Positions 35,139-45,481 of a stretch of DNA of 64,000 nt are shown piece by piece. The notes beneath the pieces were generated by a model. The model worked only from the letters and a program-made list of their open reading frames with translations. It searched no databases and was not told the origin of the DNA. Each line of letters opens with the position of its first letter. The first letter of the stretch is position 1. The DNA is from Rhodobacterales bacterium LSUCC0387 (GTDB taxonomy: Bacteria > Pseudomonadota > Alphaproteobacteria > Rhodobacterales > Rhodobacteraceae): positions 124,001 through 188,000 of the forward strand of contig WVSR01000001.1 of the NCBI GenBank assembly GCA_015689775.1, written 5' to 3'. Both the position numbers and the translations under genes were made by a program.

Positions 35139-37547
35139 ATGAAATTCACACTGTCTTGGCTGAAAACCCATCTCGACACCACCGCTTCGGTTGAGGAAAT
35201 CGCCGATGCGCTGACCGATCTCGGGCTTGAGGTGGAAGGGATTGAAAACCCCGCCGCGAAATTGGCAGGATTTCGGCTGGGCCGCGTGACCCATGCCGAA
35301 CAGCACCCAGATGCGGATCGTCTGCGCGTCTGCACCGTGTCCACCGATGAGGGGGAGAAGCAGATTGTCTGCGGCGCACCGAATGCGCGTGCTGGCATCA
35401 CTGTGGTTGTCGCGTGTCCGGGTGACTATGTGCCAGGCATTAATGTGACGCTTTCGGTCGGCAAAATCCGCGGGGTCGAAAGCCACGGGATGATGTGTTC
35501 CGAGCGGGAATTAGAGCTTTCGGACGAGCATAACGGCATCATCGAATTGCCCTCGGGTGAGGTGGGTCAAAGCTTTGCCGATTGGTTGGCAGAGCATGAT
35601 CCAGAAAAGATTGACCCTGTGATTGAAATCGGCATCACCCCGAACCGCCAAGATGCCCTTGGCGTGCGCGGCGTAGCGCGGGATTTGGCTGCGCGCGGGC
35701 TTGGCACGTTGAGGCCCTATGAGGCAACCCCAGTCAAAGGCAATTTCCCCTGCCCGATCTCCGTGACGATTGACACCGATACGCTTGATGGCGCGCCGCA
35801 TTTCACAGGCCGTGTGATCCGTGGCGTGAAGAACGGGCCATCGCCCGCGTGGTTGCAAGCGCAGCTCAAAGCCATCGGCCTGCGCCCCATCTCCGCCTTG
35901 GTCGATATCACCAATTTCTTCACCTATGACCAAAACCGACCCTTGCACGTTTTTGATGCCGATAAGGTCAAGGGCGGCTTGCGCATTCATCGCGCCAAAG
36001 GCAACGAAGAATTGTTGGCTTTGGATGAGAAAACCTACCGCTTCGGTGCGGGCCATATGGTTATTTCTGATGAAAATGGCCCCGAAAGCATCGCGGGCAT
36101 CATGGGCGGTGAAGAAACGGGATGCACGGATGAAACCGTGAACGTGTTTCTTGAATCGGCTTGGTGGGATCCTGTGCAAATTGCCTATGCTGGGCGTGAT
36201 CTGAAAATCCATTCAGATGCGCGGTATCGCTTTGAGCGTGGGGTTGACCCTGAGTTTACCCGTGACGGGCTTGAGGCGGCAACGCAGATGATCCTTGATT
36301 TGTGCGGTGGCGAAGCCTCCGATATTGTTGAAGCAGGCGCGGCGCTGAAAACGGCGCGCAGCTACAGCTTGAACCCTGCGCGCGTGATCAGCCTTGTTGG
36401 TATGGATATTACCCGCGAGGAACAGGTGCACATCCTGACCGAGCTTGGTTTTTCGGCCAGCGGCGGTAGCGAGGCGCTTGAGGTTTGGGTGCCCTCGTGG
36501 CGGCGCGATGTTCAAGGTGAGGCCGATTTGGTAGAGGAAGTGGCGCGTGTCGCCTCGCTCACCAAACTGGCGCCAAAACCACTGCCCCGCCTCAGCACAG
36601 GCGTGACACGCGCCGTCCTGACCACAATGCAAAAACGTGAAGCCACAGGTCGGCGCACCCTTGCCACTATGGGGTACAATGAATGCGTCACCTATAGCTT
36701 TATTGATCAGAAATCTGCGGCGCTCTTTGGCGGCGGCACTGATGCGATGCGTTTGGAAAATCCAATTTCCTCGGAAATGAGCCATATGCGCCCTGCACTT
36801 TTGCCCGGCCTTTTGCAGGCAGCGGCCCGCAATCAGGCGCGCGGTATGACAGATTTGGCCTTGTTTGAACTGGGGGCCGCATTCCATGGCGGTGAACCAG
36901 AAGAACAGCACACACAGGCCGCTGGTCTTTTGATTGGTCAAACGGGCCCGCGTGACCCGCATGGGGCGCGCCGCGCTGTGGATATGTTTGATGCCAAAGC
37001 CGATGCGGAAGCCGCCCTTTTGGCCATGGGTGCGCCTGCGCGGATGCAAATCATGCGCAGCGATGATCCATGGTGGCATCCTGGGAGGCATGGGGTTCTG
37101 TGCCTTGGCCCCAAGAAAATCTTGGGCGTGTTTGGTGAAATTCACCCCAAAATCTTGCGCGAGATGGATGTGAAAGGCCCTGCGATGGGGTTTGCTCTCT
37201 ATCCCGCCGAAATTCCGTTACCCAAGAACGTTTCGGCCAGCCGTGGTGCCTTGGAAATCAGCGATCTGCAGCCCGTAGAGCGCGATTTCGCCTTTGTCAC
37301 TGATGTCACCACCGCCGCCCTTGATCTGGCCAACGCAGCCCTTGGTGCAGATAAGGCTTTGATCACCGATGTCAGCGTCTTTGACGAATTCATCGGCGGC
37401 TCACTTGGGGAAGGGCGCAAATCAATCGCGCTAACCGTGCGGATGCAGCCGCGTAACAAAACATTGACCGAGGACGAAATCGAAGCAATTGCCGCCAAAA
37501 TCATAGAAAAGGTGGGTAAGGCGACAGGGGCAACCTTGCGCGGTTAA
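35139..37547 (+). CDS. pheT: Phenylalanyl-tRNA synthetase beta subunit
   Basis: 802 residues, full length. Domains in order: MKFTLSWLKTHL start, tRNA-binding EMAP-like fold (about 40-150, with HPDADRLRVC and VCGAPNARAG), B3/B4 editing domain, B5 domain, core, and the C-terminal ferredoxin-like anticodon-binding domain (VTDVTTAALDL to the end). It supports catalysis and hydrolyses mischarged Tyr-tRNA-Phe. GGAGG lies before the ATG. Its TAA overlaps the stop of the decayed minus-strand gene downstream. Confidence 0.98.
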   Translation: MKFTLSWLKTHLDTTASVEEIADALTDLGLEVEGIENPAAKLAGFRLGRVTHAEQHPDADRLRVCTVSTDEGEKQIVCGAPNARAGITVVVACPGDYVPGINVTLSVGKIRGVESHGMMCSERELELSDEHNGIIELPSGEVGQSFADWLAEHDPEKIDPVIEIGITPNRQDALGVRGVARDLAARGLGTLRPYEATPVKGNFPCPISVTIDTDTLDGAPHFTGRVIRGVKNGPSPAWLQAQLKAIGLRPISALVDITNFFTYDQNRPLHVFDADKVKGGLRIHRAKGNEELLALDEKTYRFGAGHMVISDENGPESIAGIMGGEETGCTDETVNVFLESAWWDPVQIAYAGRDLKIHSDARYRFERGVDPEFTRDGLEAATQMILDLCGGEASDIVEAGAALKTARSYSLNPARVISLVGMDITREEQVHILTELGFSASGGSEALEVWVPSWRRDVQGEADLVEEVARVASLTKLAPKPLPRLSTGVTRAVLTTMQKREATGRRTLATMGYNECVTYSFIDQKSAALFGGGTDAMRLENPISSEMSHMRPALLPGLLQAAARNQARGMTDLALFELGAAFHGGEPEEQHTQAAGLLIGQTGPRDPHGARRAVDMFDAKADAEAALLAMGAPARMQIMRSDDPWWHPGRHGVLCLGPKKILGVFGEIHPKILREMDVKGPAMGFALYPAEIPLPKNVSASRGALEISDLQPVERDFAFVTDVTTAALDLANAALGADKALITDVSVFDEFIGGSLGEGRKSIALTVRMQPRNKTLTEDEIEAIAAKIIEKVGKATGATLRG

Positions 37548-37945
37548 TCCGCGCCCGTTTCGCTGCAATGGCGGCGGAAGGCTGATTTCAGAAAATCAAA
37601 TTCTGCGCGCAGCATGTCTAATTCTGCGCGCGAATCCCCTGCAATCTGCGGATCACAAACCACAGAAAAGCGATCCAAGACCGCCCCTGTCTCGTGGCGA
37701 ATGTTGACAATTTGCGCCTGCGCCCCAATCAGACTTGCTGGCAGTTCAAGGCGCAGAAGACAGGCTTGGCCCGTGCCACGCGTAGCCGTGCTGGTGGCAA
37801 GGACTTTCCATTTACAACAGCCTCGAAGCGCAATGCGTCCTCGGTCATATAGGCCACTGTGGCCCCATAAACCCTATCCCATTGCCCTCAAGCTTGGCCC
37901 ACCCTTCACAGTCAGATAGGGGCCTTTTTCCAGTTTAGCAGAAAT
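37544..37945 (-). pseudogene. Decayed conserved-looking gene, two frameshifts and lost start
   Basis: Minus-strand protein sequence can be followed through three frames. It begins at an ATT (37945) reading ISAKLEKGPYLTVKGGPSL. It switches frame near 37888 to GQWDRVYGATVAYMTEDALR, then again near 37806-37817 to WKVLATSTATRGTGQACLL, continuing through DRFSVVCDPQIAGDSRAELD to a TAA at 37544-37546. The reconstructed product is about 133 residues. The ATT where an ATG would be expected, plus two shifts, points to a true pseudogene. I do not recognise the family. Its stop overlaps that of pheT by four bases. Confidence 0.7.
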
Positions 37946-37964
37946 AGAGGTAAGGGGATTTTCT

Positions 37965-38825
37965 CTAATTGAAAAGTCTACGCAGCAATCCAACCGTATC
38001 AAGTGTGCGCACAACGGTGCGCGCAGCCCGTGCAGGTGAGGTGGTGCGGGAGGTTGGGCCGGTTGGGGCACTGCTTCCCGAACCATCGCCGCTTTGCGCA
38101 GTGGCTTGATCGCTATCATACGGGCCATCAGGCAAGGGGGTTGGTTCCGCGTCGCCCAAAAGCGCGGGCTGTAAACTTGTTTGATTGTTGGCCATAGCGA
38201 TTTGACCCGCAAAAGCGCGCAACGTCTCAAGGCTTTGCGCTTCAGTCAGATTACTGTCTTCTAGCGCAAGAACACTGAGCGTGGCAATGCGGTTGCCCAC
38301 ATCCATATACACGCGCCAATAATCCTCTTTCACACCCTGAATGGTGCTGGCCGAACTGTCGCGCGCATTCAAGAAAAACACGTCACCTTGGTGAAACACA
38401 TCCAGAATTTGAACCGAATTTGGATCTTGGTCGCGGCTCAACAACCCACGCCCTTGCTCAGAGGTAAAAAATGCAGCCATTGCTGGGATATTGCTGCGTA
38501 AACTGCCCTCTGGCCCTGCCTCAGAAATGGCGGCGGTCAGGATCGAGGGATGTTCTGGCTGTGGCAGACGCGGTGAATTTCCAATGGCCGCACAATTTCC
38601 CAAAAGCACAAAGGCGCTTATGCTGCGATCTTGGGTCGCGGCAGGATCAATGCAAAACCCATCAGGCCCAGTGACCACCAAGCGGTCACTGGTTACGGCA
38701 ATTTCTGTATCCACATCTGGAAGGGTGCCTGCATAAGGCGGCCCACCGCCTGAGCAGCCAAAAAGAAAAAGGCCTGCACCCAAGAGAGTGCAGGCCTGAA
38801 CGGATTTAGATGTCCATATAGACAT
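37965..38825 (-). CDS. Putative lipoprotein of unknown function
   Basis: 286 residues. A short basic start and hydrophobic run end in the lipobox LFGC, giving a lipidated C24. Two regions with paired cysteines ([21 protein letters not shown]) and a [15 protein letters not shown] strand follow; the C-terminal 70 residues are low-complexity, rich in S, G, T and P, ending in LRRLFN. I do not recognise a named family. The ATG at 38825 lies inside the last codons of ilvD, with its GAGGAG site also in ilvD, so it is probably cotranscribed with it. Confidence 0.8.
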   Translation of the reverse strand: MSIWTSKSVQACTLLGAGLFLFGCSGGGPPYAGTLPDVDTEIAVTSDRLVVTGPDGFCIDPAATQDRSISAFVLLGNCAAIGNSPRLPQPEHPSILTAAISEAGPEGSLRSNIPAMAAFFTSEQGRGLLSRDQDPNSVQILDVFHQGDVFFLNARDSSASTIQGVKEDYWRVYMDVGNRIATLSVLALEDSNLTEAQSLETLRAFAGQIAMANNQTSLQPALLGDAEPTPLPDGPYDSDQATAQSGDGSGSSAPTGPTSRTTSPARAARTVVRTLDTVGLLRRLFN

Positions 38826-40539
38826 GCTTCTCCTCTTTGCCGCCTGGATGCGTGACTGCCCCGTAGCGTGCTGAACCCACCTGTTGCGCATATTTCCAGA
38901 GTACGCCTGTAGCGTAGATCGTTGGCTTTGCGCCTTGCCAATCGGCGCGGCGGGCTTCCAATTCTGCGTCAGAAAGATCAACGTTGATCTCCCCATTGAT
39001 CGCGTCGATCGTTATCATATCCCCGTTTTTCAAGAGACCGATTGGCCCGCCATGGGCGGCCTCTGGCCCAACGTGACCGACACAGAAGCCACGGGTCGCA
39101 CCTGAGAAGCGGCCATCGGTGATAAGCGCCACTTTCTTACCCATGCCCTGACCAGACAAGGCCGCCGTGGTTGCCAACATCTCACGCATACCTGGCCCGC
39201 CAGACGGGCCTTCATTACGGATGACGATAACTTCGCCCTCTTTGTAATCGCGGGTTTGAACAGCTGCGAAAGCGTCTTCTTCTGATTCAAATACGCGGGC
39301 AGGGCCTGTGAATACAAGCTGCTCTTTTGCCATACCCGCAACCTTCACGATGGCACCATCTGGGGCAAGGTTCCCCTTCAGACCAACCACACCACCTGTT
39401 GGCGATAGGGGTTTCTCGATTGCATAGATCACGCGACCATCTGCTTCGCGGGTGATAATGTCCATCTCTTCACCAATGCTGCGGCCTGTTACGGTCACGC
39501 AGTCTTCATGGATCAGACCCGCTTTCCGCAATTCTTTGAGAACGACAGGAACGCCGCCTGCCTCATACATGTCTTTGGCCACATATTGGCCACCAGGTTT
39601 GAGGTCGACAAAGTAGGGGGTGTCTTTGAAAATCTCGCAGACATCAAACAGATCAAAATCAATACCCGCCTCATGTGCGATCGCAGGCAAATGGAGGCCC
39701 GCATTGGTCGAACCACCTGTGCATGCCACAACGCGCGCCGCGTTCTCAAGGCTTTTGCGGGTCACAATATCGCGCGCGCGAATGTTCTTCTCGATAAGCT
39801 TCATCACCGCTTCGCCCGAAGCCACACCATATTGGTCACGGGACTCGTAAGGCGCAGGCGCACCTGCCGAATTGGGTAGGGCCAAACCGATGGCCTCAGA
39901 CACACAGGCCATGGTGTTTGCCGTGAACTGGCCGCCACAGGCGCCCGCTGATGGACACGCCACACGTTCCAAAATAGCGAGTTGTTCGTCAGAATAATTG
40001 CCCGCCTGATGCTGACCTACCGCTTCGAAAACGTCTTGCACGGTAACATCTTTGCCGTCCAACCGACCCGGCAAGATGGAGCCGCCATAGATAAATACCG
40101 ATGGCACATTGAGGCGCACCATGGCCATCATCATCCCTGGCAGAGATTTGTCACAGCCCGCCAAACCCACAAGTGCGTCATAGCAATGCCCGCGCATGGT
40201 CAATTCCACGGTGTCCGCAATCGCTTCACGCGATGCCAAAGAGGAGCGCATCCCCTCATGCCCCATCGCGATCCCATCGGTCACAGTGATGGTGGTAAAT
40301 TCGCGTGGTGTGCCATTGGCGTGCTTTACACCCAATTTCACTGCCTGCGCCTGACGGCTAAGCGCAATGTTACAAGGCGCTGCTTCGTTCCAGCAGGTGG
40401 CGACACCCACAAAAGGCTGCGCGATTTCGTCCTCGGTCAAGCCCATCGCATAGTAATACGAGCGATGCGGTGCGCGCGCAGGCCCTTGCGTCACGTGACG
40501 GCTTGGCAGTTTAGACTTATCGAATTTGCTCTGCGACAT
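38806..40539 (-). CDS. ilvD: Dihydroxy-acid dehydratase
   Basis: 577 residues. It dehydrates dihydroxy-acids to the 2-keto acids of valine and isoleucine. Cluster and substrate motifs include [34 protein letters not shown] and the C-terminal [22 protein letters not shown] 40539 is preceded by AAGGGAGG; upstream in-frame codons to 40605 have no conservation. The gene ends overlapping the start of the lipoprotein gene by 20 bases. Confidence 0.97.
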   Translation of the reverse strand: MSQSKFDKSKLPSRHVTQGPARAPHRSYYYAMGLTEDEIAQPFVGVATCWNEAAPCNIALSRQAQAVKLGVKHANGTPREFTTITVTDGIAMGHEGMRSSLASREAIADTVELTMRGHCYDALVGLAGCDKSLPGMMMAMVRLNVPSVFIYGGSILPGRLDGKDVTVQDVFEAVGQHQAGNYSDEQLAILERVACPSAGACGGQFTANTMACVSEAIGLALPNSAGAPAPYESRDQYGVASGEAVMKLIEKNIRARDIVTRKSLENAARVVACTGGSTNAGLHLPAIAHEAGIDFDLFDVCEIFKDTPYFVDLKPGGQYVAKDMYEAGGVPVVLKELRKAGLIHEDCVTVTGRSIGEEMDIITREADGRVIYAIEKPLSPTGGVVGLKGNLAPDGAIVKVAGMAKEQLVFTGPARVFESEEDAFAAVQTRDYKEGEVIVIRNEGPSGGPGMREMLATTAALSGQGMGKKVALITDGRFSGATRGFCVGHVGPEAAHGGPIGLLKNGDMITIDAINGEINVDLSDAELEARRADWQGAKPTIYATGVLWKYAQQVGSARYGAVTHPGGKEEKHVYMDI

Positions 40540-40696
40540 GGCAGCCTCCCTTGGGGTCGATAGAAATGTTACACTCGGCATAAACTTTGGGCCCCTGCGG
40601 CACAAGCGCGATTGGAAAAAGACCCGCGAAACCTAAGTTTTCAAACTATAGAGGTGCCATTTATGGCTTCAAGCGGAATGGGGATTTAAAGCGCTG

Positions 40697-41611
40697 ATGA
40701 TTAGGGGATTTTTTGCATCACAAAATCAGCCAAATTTAATGGTCGAGGCCGCGCAGTTGCAGCCTGCTTTGTGGCGGGTGATTGTGGGCATGATCATCTG
40801 CCTTTTGACATATGTCTTGGGGTTATTGGCCTATTTCTATGTAATGTCACATCTGATCGGCACAAAATTCGAAGCCGTATGGATAGGCGATCCGCAAATA
40901 TCTGGCCCCAACCTGACGCTGATCCTTCTGGGCAGTTTCGTAACGTTGCTGGTTGGCCCTTTTTTTGTGGTATGGCTTCTGCATGATCGCAGCCCGTGGT
41001 CAGTATTTGGCCCATTGCGCACAATGCACCAACAGTTCTGGATTGCAGTGGCGGTGTTTTCGGCCCTCGCAACACTCAGCGTATTGATCCCCGCCGAATT
41101 TGCCCTTATTCGAAGTCTTGACCTCAAAAAATGGTTGATTTTGCTGCCTCTCGCCCTTGGGCTGATTGCCATGCAGACAGGCGCTGAAGAACTCCTGTTT
41201 CGCGGCTATCTCCAAAGCCAGTTAGCCGCGCGGTTCAAATCCCCAATCATCTGGGCGGTTTTGCCGTCTGCTCTGTTTGGTCTTGCCCATTTTGCACCAG
41301 AAGAACATGGCAGCGCGGCGTGGTATCTTGTGTTGGCAACAAGCGTTTTCGGTTTGTGCGCAGCTGATTTGACCCATCGCTTTGGGACAATAGGGCCTGC
41401 TTGGGGATTTCACTTTGCTAATAATGTGATGGCGATGTTGGCTGTCTCGCTGCCAGGTGCTTTGGGGGGGCTTGCCCTCTATCATTTACCGATTGCGGCC
41501 AATGATGCCAAGGCGATAGTTCCCGTCATCTTGCGCGACATTGCTGTTACAATTGTGATTTGGCTTGGCATCCGTTTTGCCCTGATGTGGCGCGAAAATG
41601 CCCATCGCTGA
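40697..41611 (+). CDS. CPBP family intramembrane glutamic protease
   Basis: 304 residues with about seven or eight hydrophobic segments. The CPBP/Abi motifs are all present: paired glutamates in GAEELLFRGYLQ (about 166-167), the histidine in FGLAHFAPEEH, and HFANN. Members include prenyl-protein processing (Rce1-like) enzymes and self-immunity proteins; the substrate here is unknown. It is preceded by 157 bases divergent from ilvD and lies 61 bases before accD. Confidence 0.9.
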   Translation: MIRGFFASQNQPNLMVEAAQLQPALWRVIVGMIICLLTYVLGLLAYFYVMSHLIGTKFEAVWIGDPQISGPNLTLILLGSFVTLLVGPFFVVWLLHDRSPWSVFGPLRTMHQQFWIAVAVFSALATLSVLIPAEFALIRSLDLKKWLILLPLALGLIAMQTGAEELLFRGYLQSQLAARFKSPIIWAVLPSALFGLAHFAPEEHGSAAWYLVLATSVFGLCAADLTHRFGTIGPAWGFHFANNVMAMLAVSLPGALGGLALYHLPIAANDAKAIVPVILRDIAVTIVIWLGIRFALMWRENAHR

Positions 41612-41672
41612 TTGCAATCTGCCGCGCCATTGCCTATTGCGAGTGTAAGGATCGGCCAATGGAAAAGACCCA

Positions 41673-42572
41673 ATGAACTGGATCACCAACTACGTCCGCC
41701 CAAGAATCAATTCGATGTTCTCGAAGCGAGATATGCCCGAGAACCTTTGGACGAAATGCGATGAATGCGGAACCATGCTGTTCCATCGTGAATTGAGCGA
41801 CAATCTTAATGTCTGCACAAATTGCAATCATCACATGGTCATCACACCGCGAGAGCGGCTCAATGCCTTGTTCGATGGCGGTATTTTCACCGAGGTCGAA
41901 GTGCCAAAGCCGATTGCAGACCCGCTGCAGTTCCGTGATCAGAAGCGCTATCCAGACCGCAAGAAAGCGGCACAGAAATCCACTGGCGAAACAGATGCGA
42001 TGCTTGTGGCCGAGGGCGAAATGGGGCGCACGCCTATCGTGGCATGTGCCCAAGATTTCAGCTTCATGGGTGGCTCGATGGGGATGTATGTCGGCAACGC
42101 CATCATTGCTGCTGCTGAGCGCGCAATTAAACTAAAGCGCCCGCTGATCCTTTTCTCCGCCGCAGGTGGGGCGCGGATGCAAGAAGGTATCCTCAGCCTG
42201 ATGCAAATGCCCCGCACCACGGTCGCTGTGAATATGCTCAAAGAGGCGAACCTGCCTTATATCGTGGTTCTGACCCATCCAACCACGGGGGGCGTAACCG
42301 CCTCTTATGCGATGCTGGGCGATGTACAGATTGCGGAACCAAATGCGCTTATCTGCTTTGCTGGGCCACGGGTGATTGAGCAAACCATTCGCGAAAAGTT
42401 ACCCGAAGGGTTCCAACGCGCCGAATATCTGTTGGATCACGGGATGCTTGATCGCGTGACCCACCGCACCGCGTTGCGCGATGAGTTGATCTCGATCCTT
42501 CGGATGCTGATGGGGATGGAACCCCCAGTCAAAGGGGATCTACCCGCTCCAAACGAGGCGGAGGCAAAATAA
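41673..42572 (+). CDS. accD: Acetyl-CoA carboxylase carboxyltransferase subunit beta
   Basis: 299 residues. The N-terminal zinc ribbon has C29, C32, C48 and C51 (KCDECG, CTNCNHH), and the carboxyltransferase core has [24 protein letters not shown] and [16 protein letters not shown]. With AccA it transfers CO2 from carboxybiotin to acetyl-CoA for fatty-acid synthesis. It is followed after two bases by folC, the usual accD-folC pairing. Confidence 0.98.
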   Translation: MNWITNYVRPRINSMFSKRDMPENLWTKCDECGTMLFHRELSDNLNVCTNCNHHMVITPRERLNALFDGGIFTEVEVPKPIADPLQFRDQKRYPDRKKAAQKSTGETDAMLVAEGEMGRTPIVACAQDFSFMGGSMGMYVGNAIIAAAERAIKLKRPLILFSAAGGARMQEGILSLMQMPRTTVAVNMLKEANLPYIVVLTHPTTGGVTASYAMLGDVQIAEPNALICFAGPRVIEQTIREKLPEGFQRAEYLLDHGMLDRVTHRTALRDELISILRMLMGMEPPVKGDLPAPNEAEAK

Positions 42573-42574
42573 AA

Positions 42575-43849
42575 GTGAGCATCCCCCGCTCGGATCTCTT
42601 GTTGGAGCGCATGATGGCGCTTCACCCAAAGATCATTGACCTGACGCTAGATAGAATGTGGCGGATCTTGGCCGCCCTTGGCGATCCACAACAGGCGCTG
42701 CCGCCTGTCATTCATATCGCAGGCACCAACGGTAAAGGGTCAACCCTCGCCTACATACGCGCGGGACTTGAGGCGGCGGGGAAAACCGCCCATGCCTATA
42801 CATCGCCACATTTGGCACGGTTCCACGAACGCATTCGATTGGCAGGCACGCTGATTGACGAAGACCATCTGTCGGACATTCTCGATGAATGTTTGGCGGC
42901 CAATGGCCCAGATGCGATCACCTATTTCGAAATCACCACGGCCGCCGCGCTTTTGGCATTTGCCCGAAATCCTTCTGATTACACGCTGTTAGAGGTGGGT
43001 TTGGGCGGACGTTTGGATGCAACCAATGTCATCGACAGCCCTTATTTGAGCGTGATCACCCCCGTTGATCTAGACCATCAGCAATATCTTGGCGATACGA
43101 TCGAGTATATCGCAGGCGAAAAGGCAGGCATTATCAAGCGCGGGCGCCCCGTGATTGTCGCCCCGCAACAAGAGGCCGCACTGGAGGTGTTCGAGGCACG
43201 CGCCGCGCGGCTTGGCGCGCCTATCTATGCCTATGGCCAACACTGGCATGTAACGTCCGAAGCAGGGCGATTGATTTTCCAAGATGAAAAAGGCCTTTTG
43301 GACTTGCCTCTGCCTGCGCTTACGGGCCCGCATCAAATCCAAAACGCAGGCACGGCCCTCGCGGCAATGCGGGTATTGGGCTTAGACGAGGCTGCCTGCG
43401 AGGGTGCCATGCGCAACGTCACTTGGCCCGCTCGCATGCAGCGCCTGCGCCATGGACCCCTGTTCGACACTGCACCCGATGCTGAATTGTGGCTAGATGG
43501 GGGCCATAACCCCCATGCCGCTCTGGCCATTGCAGCCACGCTCAAAGGCTTGCCCCAACGCGAGACGCATTTGATTTGTGGCATGCTGAACACAAAAGAT
43601 GTGACAGGCTTCATGGTTCCGCTTGCGCCTTTCGCGTCATCGCTTCATGCCGTCTCAATCCACGGCCAAGCCGCAACACTTAGCGCCGAAGACACCAAAG
43701 CAGCTGCAACCCGCGCAGGTATAGAGACCCAAACCGCACCAAATGTGATCAGCGCCCTGCGCGAAATCAGCACCAAAACCCCGAACGCACGGGTTTTGAT
43801 CTGTGGTTCTCTTTATTTGGCGGGCGAAATACTGAAAGAAAACGGCTAG
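42575..43849 (+). CDS. folC: Bifunctional folylpolyglutamate synthase / dihydrofolate synthase
   Basis: 424 residues of the Mur-ligase type. The P-loop is HIAGTNGKGSTLAYI, with the following YTSPHLARFHERI, LLEVGLGGRLDATNV and LDGGHNPHAA signatures. It adds glutamate to dihydropteroate and tetrahydrofolate. The start is GTG at 42575, two bases after the accD stop. Confidence 0.96.
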   Translation: MSIPRSDLLLERMMALHPKIIDLTLDRMWRILAALGDPQQALPPVIHIAGTNGKGSTLAYIRAGLEAAGKTAHAYTSPHLARFHERIRLAGTLIDEDHLSDILDECLAANGPDAITYFEITTAAALLAFARNPSDYTLLEVGLGGRLDATNVIDSPYLSVITPVDLDHQQYLGDTIEYIAGEKAGIIKRGRPVIVAPQQEAALEVFEARAARLGAPIYAYGQHWHVTSEAGRLIFQDEKGLLDLPLPALTGPHQIQNAGTALAAMRVLGLDEAACEGAMRNVTWPARMQRLRHGPLFDTAPDAELWLDGGHNPHAALAIAATLKGLPQRETHLICGMLNTKDVTGFMVPLAPFASSLHAVSIHGQAATLSAEDTKAAATRAGIETQTAPNVISALREISTKTPNARVLICGSLYLAGEILKENG

Positions 43850-43889
43850 GCTACTAGACAGCGCCTGCACTCTGGCCTAGCCCTGTTGA

Positions 43890-44837
43890 ATGCTCGCGAT
43901 ATTCCTCAAAACACTTCCATTTTTTGCGCTGATCGGTGTAGGTTTCCTCGCCGCCTATCGTGGGTTTTTCACGCAAAGCGCAACCGCCTATCTGACAAAA
44001 TTCGTGTTTTACTTCGCGCTATCAGCCATGTTGTTCCGCTTTGCCTCGACCTTATCCCTTGGCGATATTTTCGATTGGAACTTCATTGGGGCCTATCTGT
44101 TTGGCTGTTTCGCAATTTATGCGCTTGCGACTGCAGTTGCCTTGATCCGAAAGCGCCCCGCTTCGGAGGCTGCAATTGAAGCGCAGTGTGCCGTGATCGG
44201 GAATACTGGCTTCTTGGGCGTTCCGATGTTGGTGGTTTTGATGGGGCCTGCGGCGGCGGGGCCTGTCTTGATGATCTTGGCCACCGATTTGATCGTTTTC
44301 TCAAGCTTGATCGTGATCATTATCACGGCAAGCCGAGATGGCCGCATGAGACTGAGAATTTTCCGCTCAATCGCGATTGGATTGGTGAAAAATCCGATGA
44401 TTGTGTCGATGGTCGCGGGGCTATCCGTCGCTGCCGTAGGGCTAAACCTACCTGCGCCCGTGGATGAATTCATGGCGCTTTTGGGGGCGGCGGCAACCCC
44501 ATGTGCGCTGTTCGCAATAGGGGCGTCATTGGCAGGAAAATCAACCGAACGCGCTTCAGTCGCGCTTTGGCTGTCCTTCGCCAAGCTGATCTTGCACCCC
44601 GCCGCTGTCGCCATTGGCGCGCTTATAATTTTCGAGGTTGATCCCTATTCGGCTGCGGTGATGATCGCGGCCTCCTCGCTGCCTGTGGCAGGAAATATCT
44701 ACATGCTGGCGCAGCATTACAACGTGGCCTCGCAACGGGTGTCTGCCTCGATTCTGATGTCGACCGCCATTTCCATCATCTCCGTGTCGCTTGTGATCGG
44801 ATGGCTGTCTCAAATGGTGGGCTTTAGCCTGCCTTGA
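43890..44837 (+). CDS. AEC (auxin efflux carrier) family transporter
   Basis: 315 residues, almost entirely hydrophobic with about ten membrane helices in two halves, starting LAIFLKTLPFFALIGVGFLA. The ATPCALFAIGASLAG and AASSLPVAGNIYMLAQHY segments are characteristic of the AEC/membrane transport family, which carries malate, malonate or other small acids in bacteria. The substrate is not predictable. It nearly abuts the HAD gene downstream. Confidence 0.9.
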   Translation: MLAIFLKTLPFFALIGVGFLAAYRGFFTQSATAYLTKFVFYFALSAMLFRFASTLSLGDIFDWNFIGAYLFGCFAIYALATAVALIRKRPASEAAIEAQCAVIGNTGFLGVPMLVVLMGPAAAGPVLMILATDLIVFSSLIVIIITASRDGRMRLRIFRSIAIGLVKNPMIVSMVAGLSVAAVGLNLPAPVDEFMALLGAAATPCALFAIGASLAGKSTERASVALWLSFAKLILHPAAVAIGALIIFEVDPYSAAVMIAASSLPVAGNIYMLAQHYNVASQRVSASILMSTAISIISVSLVIGWLSQMVGFSLP

Positions 44838-44854
44838 TCGCGAAAGGTGTGATC

Positions 44855-45481
44855 ATGTCCAAGATTGACGCGGTGATTTTTGACATCGGCAATGTGCTGA
44901 TTGAATGGCAGCCCGAGCGGTTTTACGACCGCGCCATTGGGAAGGCACGCAGCCGCGAGATGTTTGCCACTGTGGATTTACGCGACATGAACAACCGCGT
45001 GGATTTAGGTGAAGGGTTCCGCGATATCATCTATGAAACGGCAGAAGCCTATCCTGATTTTCGCGCGGAAATCCGGATGTGGCATGATCACTGGTTGGAA
45101 TTGGCAAACCCTGTGATTGATCATTCCGTAATGCTCTTGCGCCGCCTTCGTGCCAAGGGTGTGCCCGTGTTCGCATTGACCAATTTCGGGATCGAGAGCT
45201 TTGCCTATGCGCAAGAGCATTTCGATTTTCTGAACGAATTCGACCATGCTTATGTCTCTGGCCATATGGGGGTGATCAAACCCAATCCAACAATATATCA
45301 AATGGTCGAGGATCATTGCAAAATCGCACCAGAGGCGCTTTTGTTTGCAGATGACCGCCCTGACAACATCGCCGCAGCACAGGCGCGCGGATGGAATGCG
45401 CATCTGTTTACAGCGCCGCACGGATGGGCCGAAGTCTTGGTCGACCATGGCCTTCTAAGTAAGGATGAAGCAGGACTATGA
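44855..45481 (+). CDS. HAD-superfamily phosphatase (YihX-like)
   Basis: 208 residues. The nucleophile motif is FDIGNVLIEWQPERFYD, motif II ALTNFGIESF, motif III lysine GVIKPNPTIY and motif IV LFADDRPDNIAAA; DIGNV and the WQPERF region are typical of the YihX/HAD-IA group. The substrate is unknown. ATG 44855 was preferred over a TTG at 44834. Its stop overlaps the next ATG as ATGA. Confidence 0.9.
   Translation: MSKIDAVIFDIGNVLIEWQPERFYDRAIGKARSREMFATVDLRDMNNRVDLGEGFRDIIYETAEAYPDFRAEIRMWHDHWLELANPVIDHSVMLLRRLRAKGVPVFALTNFGIESFAYAQEHFDFLNEFDHAYVSGHMGVIKPNPTIYQMVEDHCKIAPEALLFADDRPDNIAAAQARGWNAHLFTAPHGWAEVLVDHGLLSKDEAGL

Noticed and set aside
36213-37145. Minus-strand frame antisense to pheT
   Set aside because: Shadow of pheT codons; histidine- and cysteine-rich translation with no motif.
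37614-37919. Plus-strand frame downstream of pheT
   Set aside because: The minus strand carries the better, protein-like remnant; the plus-strand product has biased low-information sequence.
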